Assembly: GCF_000934755.1 (NCBI RefSeq)
Contig: NZ_KN882187.1
Span: 12,525 to 53,956, forward strand
Length of the DNA stretch: 41,432 nt
Source of the DNA: Desulfonatronovibrio magnus
GTDB lineage: Bacteria > Desulfobacterota > Desulfovibrionia > Desulfovibrionales > Desulfonatronovibrionaceae
Direction: 5' to 3'
Shown here: positions 39,976 to 41,432 of the stretch, piece by piece
Layout: each line of letters starts with the position of its first letter
How positions within the stretch are numbered: the first letter of the stretch is position 1
Position numbers and translations under genes: made by a program
The notes under the pieces: generated by a model
Database searches by the model: none
What the model was told of the DNA's origin: nothing
What the model saw: the letters and a program-made list of their open reading frames with translations, nothing else

Positions 39976-40036
39976 GGTGTTTTCCTTTGTTATCATTCAA
40001 ATGGACTCGGATAGGGTAAAAGTTGCAATCCGCCTA

Positions 40037-40284
40037 TTACCGGGTCAGCCTTTTTACCGCCCATTCATTTTTACGAATATTGCTGACCCATTTGCTGCTG
40101 TCACTCATATCCTCACGGTTACGCCAGATCCCTACGAACGGCTCATCAGCAAGTTCAGGTTTTTTTTACTGCCGTTGCGTGCCCCATAGCGTGTTTTTAA
40201 GAAAGCTATGAAATCTGCAACTTGATGCTTGGCTTCGGGAGGTAAGGTGGAATAATCATGTAAAAAATTATCCTGTCTCATCAT
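40037..40284 (-). pseudogene. Antitoxin (DUF2281/VapB-like) with a -1 frameshift at A8
   Basis: GGAGTAAAG precedes the double ATG. The first frame gives MMRQDNFLHDYSTLPPEAKH and VADFIAFLK, the start of a DUF2281-type antitoxin, then stops early at residue 50. From a run of eight A (~40163-40170), the -1 frame continues with PELADEPFVGIWRNREDM and DSSKWVSNIRKNEW, the typical C-terminus of the same family, to TAA at 40037. Full length would be 82 residues. A single-base slip restores it, so it is either mutated or made by slippage on the A-run. No toxin follows it directly. Confidence 0.75.
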
Positions 40285-40315
40285 CTTTACTCCGCTTATA
40301 TTTTTTTTTCGGCGG

Positions 40316-40787
40316 TCACTGATATTCCTCACGATAAATCATTGATTTATCCGTTAATGGATTAATGACAATTAACCAGTCAAAGCCTTCAAAATCAGCC
40401 GTATTCACAGTATATAAGCCATTTATTCCATGATCTTTTAACGTTGCTGCCAATGCCACATCAAACATCTTTTTTCGGGTTGTCACGGTTTGTAAAAGCG
40501 TAAAAAAAGTCTGGATTTGTGTCTCTTTATGGGCGAGTACCCGAACGCCGGTATCAAGGTAATCTTGGACGATACGGCTCGCATCTCCTATGGAAAGAGG
40601 GTTTTGCAATGTATGTCTTGTCATTACACTCATAAACTCAGTGAGTACTTGCGTTGACAGGCAGATCGACAATTTCCCTTCGGCATTGTCATTATTGAAG
40701 ACATGTTCAATAAAATGTTTCGCCCGTTTGTGAAATTCAGCGTCTTTGTTATGCGTAAATTAACAGATTGGTGTCAATCGCAAACAT
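40316..40787 (-). pseudogene. vapC: VapC-type PIN toxin, frameshifted near the start
   Basis: The ATG at 40787 (behind GAGGATAACC) gives MFAIDTNLLIYA, the PIN-domain opening with the first catalytic Asp, then TAA. In another frame the protein continues NKDAEFHKRAKHFIEHVF, QVLTEFMSVM (Glu), FDVALAATLKDHGINGLYTVNTADFEG (Asp residues) to the end. Two bases are missing in TACGCATAAC relative to a normal YAHNKD. All other PIN residues are kept. Inactivation would release the cell from this toxin, and the antitoxin upstream is intact. Confidence 0.85.
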
Positions 40788-40792
40788 GATGG

Positions 40793-41005
40793 TTATCCTC
40801 GTTCCGCATAGATTTCGTCCCGGTCACAATGAACGTCTTGTCCTAAATTGAAACTACGAACTTGAAACGGCTTGCGTTGACGTACTTTTGGCATCGTTGT
40901 GGGCTGCATGTCGTGCTTTAATGACTGCAAAATATATTCTATGATATGAATTCGTTCTGAAATTGGGGCATTTTCGATTTTTATAAGTATTTCATTGGCA
41001 ATCAT
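40793..41005 (-). CDS. vapB: VapB-type antitoxin
   Basis: 70 residues behind GGAGGAACAACC. MIANEILIKIENAPISERIH and IIEYILQSLKHDM form the N-terminal DNA-binding/dimer part, and a basic linker and acidic tail follow (KPFQVRSFNLGQDV, DRDEIYAERG), as in antitoxins paired with PIN toxins. It ends 5 bases before the vapC start, so the two formed an operon; only this half is intact. Confidence 0.75.
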   Translation of the reverse strand: MIANEILIKIENAPISERIHIIEYILQSLKHDMQPTTMPKVRQRKPFQVRSFNLGQDVHCDRDEIYAERG

Positions 41006-41035
41006 GGTTGTTCCTCCCTGTCAATATATACTGAT

Positions 41036-41221
41036 TCAGAATTTACTTTTATTGCCCTCAACCCCCACAACAAATCCACTCACAGGATAGTGCAGGTAGC
41101 TGACAGCCGGCAAAGGACTAACCTCTTTCAAACAGTGCTTATACGCTTCAAGCTGGCCGGTAAAGTCTAAAGACTTTTGAACCGGGCTGTAATCCTCCGG
41201 ACAGACCCCGTGCCAAGCCAT
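41036..41221 (-). pseudogene. 3' end of an exonuclease/helicase-like gene
   Basis: The peptide SLDFTGQLEAYKHCLKEVS with YLHYPVSGFVVGV at the end resembles the last part of RecB/AddA-type PD-(D/E)XK nucleases (QLxAY...YLxYPV). Upstream, the frame soon loses similarity and a REP element follows, so only the terminal piece is here. The 121-base core is repeated at 38854-38974. The presumed parent gene is not in the window. Confidence 0.55.
41058..41178 (-). repeat. 121-bp direct repeat, right copy (exonuclease 3' end)
   Basis: Right-hand copy of 38854-38974 in the same orientation; the two bracket ~2.1 kb of toxin-antitoxin genes. Confidence 0.85.
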
Positions 41222-41310
41222 GATAAACCGCTTTTAACCCCAAAAAAGATGTGACAAACACATCAATTTTTTTAGTTGTCACAAACGCGTAATGCTCCTG
41301 CCTGTTTTTT

Positions 41311-41416
41311 CTGGATTCCGGCTTTCGCCGGAATGACGGTAAAGAGTATGCATCTGCTTTTAACGTCAACCCGGATCCCGAATCAAGGTCCGGGACAGGC
41401 TTTGATCCGGGGTCAA
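41311..41416. repeat. REP-pair element, copy 4
   Basis: CTGGATTCCGGCTTTCGCCG hairpin followed by a longer, degenerate second half (ACCCGGATCCCGAATCAAGG, then TTTGATCCGGGGTCAAG). Same family as the other three, with an extra insertion in the second hairpin. Confidence 0.75.
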
Positions 41417-41432
41417 GTATTTTGCATTTCGA

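Overview
The window looks like an accessory region of a bacterial chromosome, probably from an anaerobic Desulfobacterota-type organism. That guess rests on the gene flavour (Rpn, Pnkp/Hen1, IS21, many small toxin-antitoxin genes) and on abundant REP-like hairpins; no rRNA, tRNA or taxonomic marker is present, so it is weak. I saw no CRISPR array and no integron integrase.

Layout. 1-10,060: an Rpn-type nuclease, a lone ADP-ribosylglycohydrolase, an NfeD / SPFH / cold-shock-like operon ending in an acetyltransferase stump, a zinc metallopeptidase, and a short DnaE paralogue that stops at the end of the fingers domain with an unknown small gene behind it. 10,060-19,340: an MNT-HEPN toxin-antitoxin pair, then a minus-strand island of mostly unrecognised genes, including an HExxH protein, a PD-(D/E)XK-like protein and an RNase J-like metallo-beta-lactamase. 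19,338-22,597: a WYL-domain regulator with a strong palindrome in its promoter, divergent from three unknown genes, the last broken by one stop codon. 22,600-26,690: a decayed second copy of the MNT-HEPN locus, minus-strand genes carried as integron-type cassettes with a convincing attC site, and a PD-(D/E)XK/PUA-like fusion. 27,102-31,159: the bacterial RNA-repair operon hen1-pnkp. 31,417-34,214: an intact IS21-family element with a 6-bp target duplication, and a fragment of a second copy at 35,883. 36,309-38,760: a second cassette-like cluster (GIY-YIG-like nuclease, PD-(D/E)XK nuclease, one unknown). 38,850-41,432: toxin-antitoxin genes, several frameshifted, between 121-bp direct repeats that are themselves 3' ends of an exonuclease-like gene.

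Threads across the window. (1) A palindrome TATGAC-N7-GTCATA (or GTCACA) occurs six times: once in the promoter of the WYL regulator and five times upstream of the MNT-HEPN copies, gene remnants and the IS21 insertion point. A WYL-controlled regulon is a testable idea. (2) Two integrase-less cassette clusters carry small nucleases. (3) The MNT-HEPN and PUA-like genes exist in two loci with reciprocal decay. Comparing the copies exposes the insertion of a REP-pair element flanked by 9-bp repeats. (4) Many genes are frameshifted or truncated, so the region is turning over rapidly.
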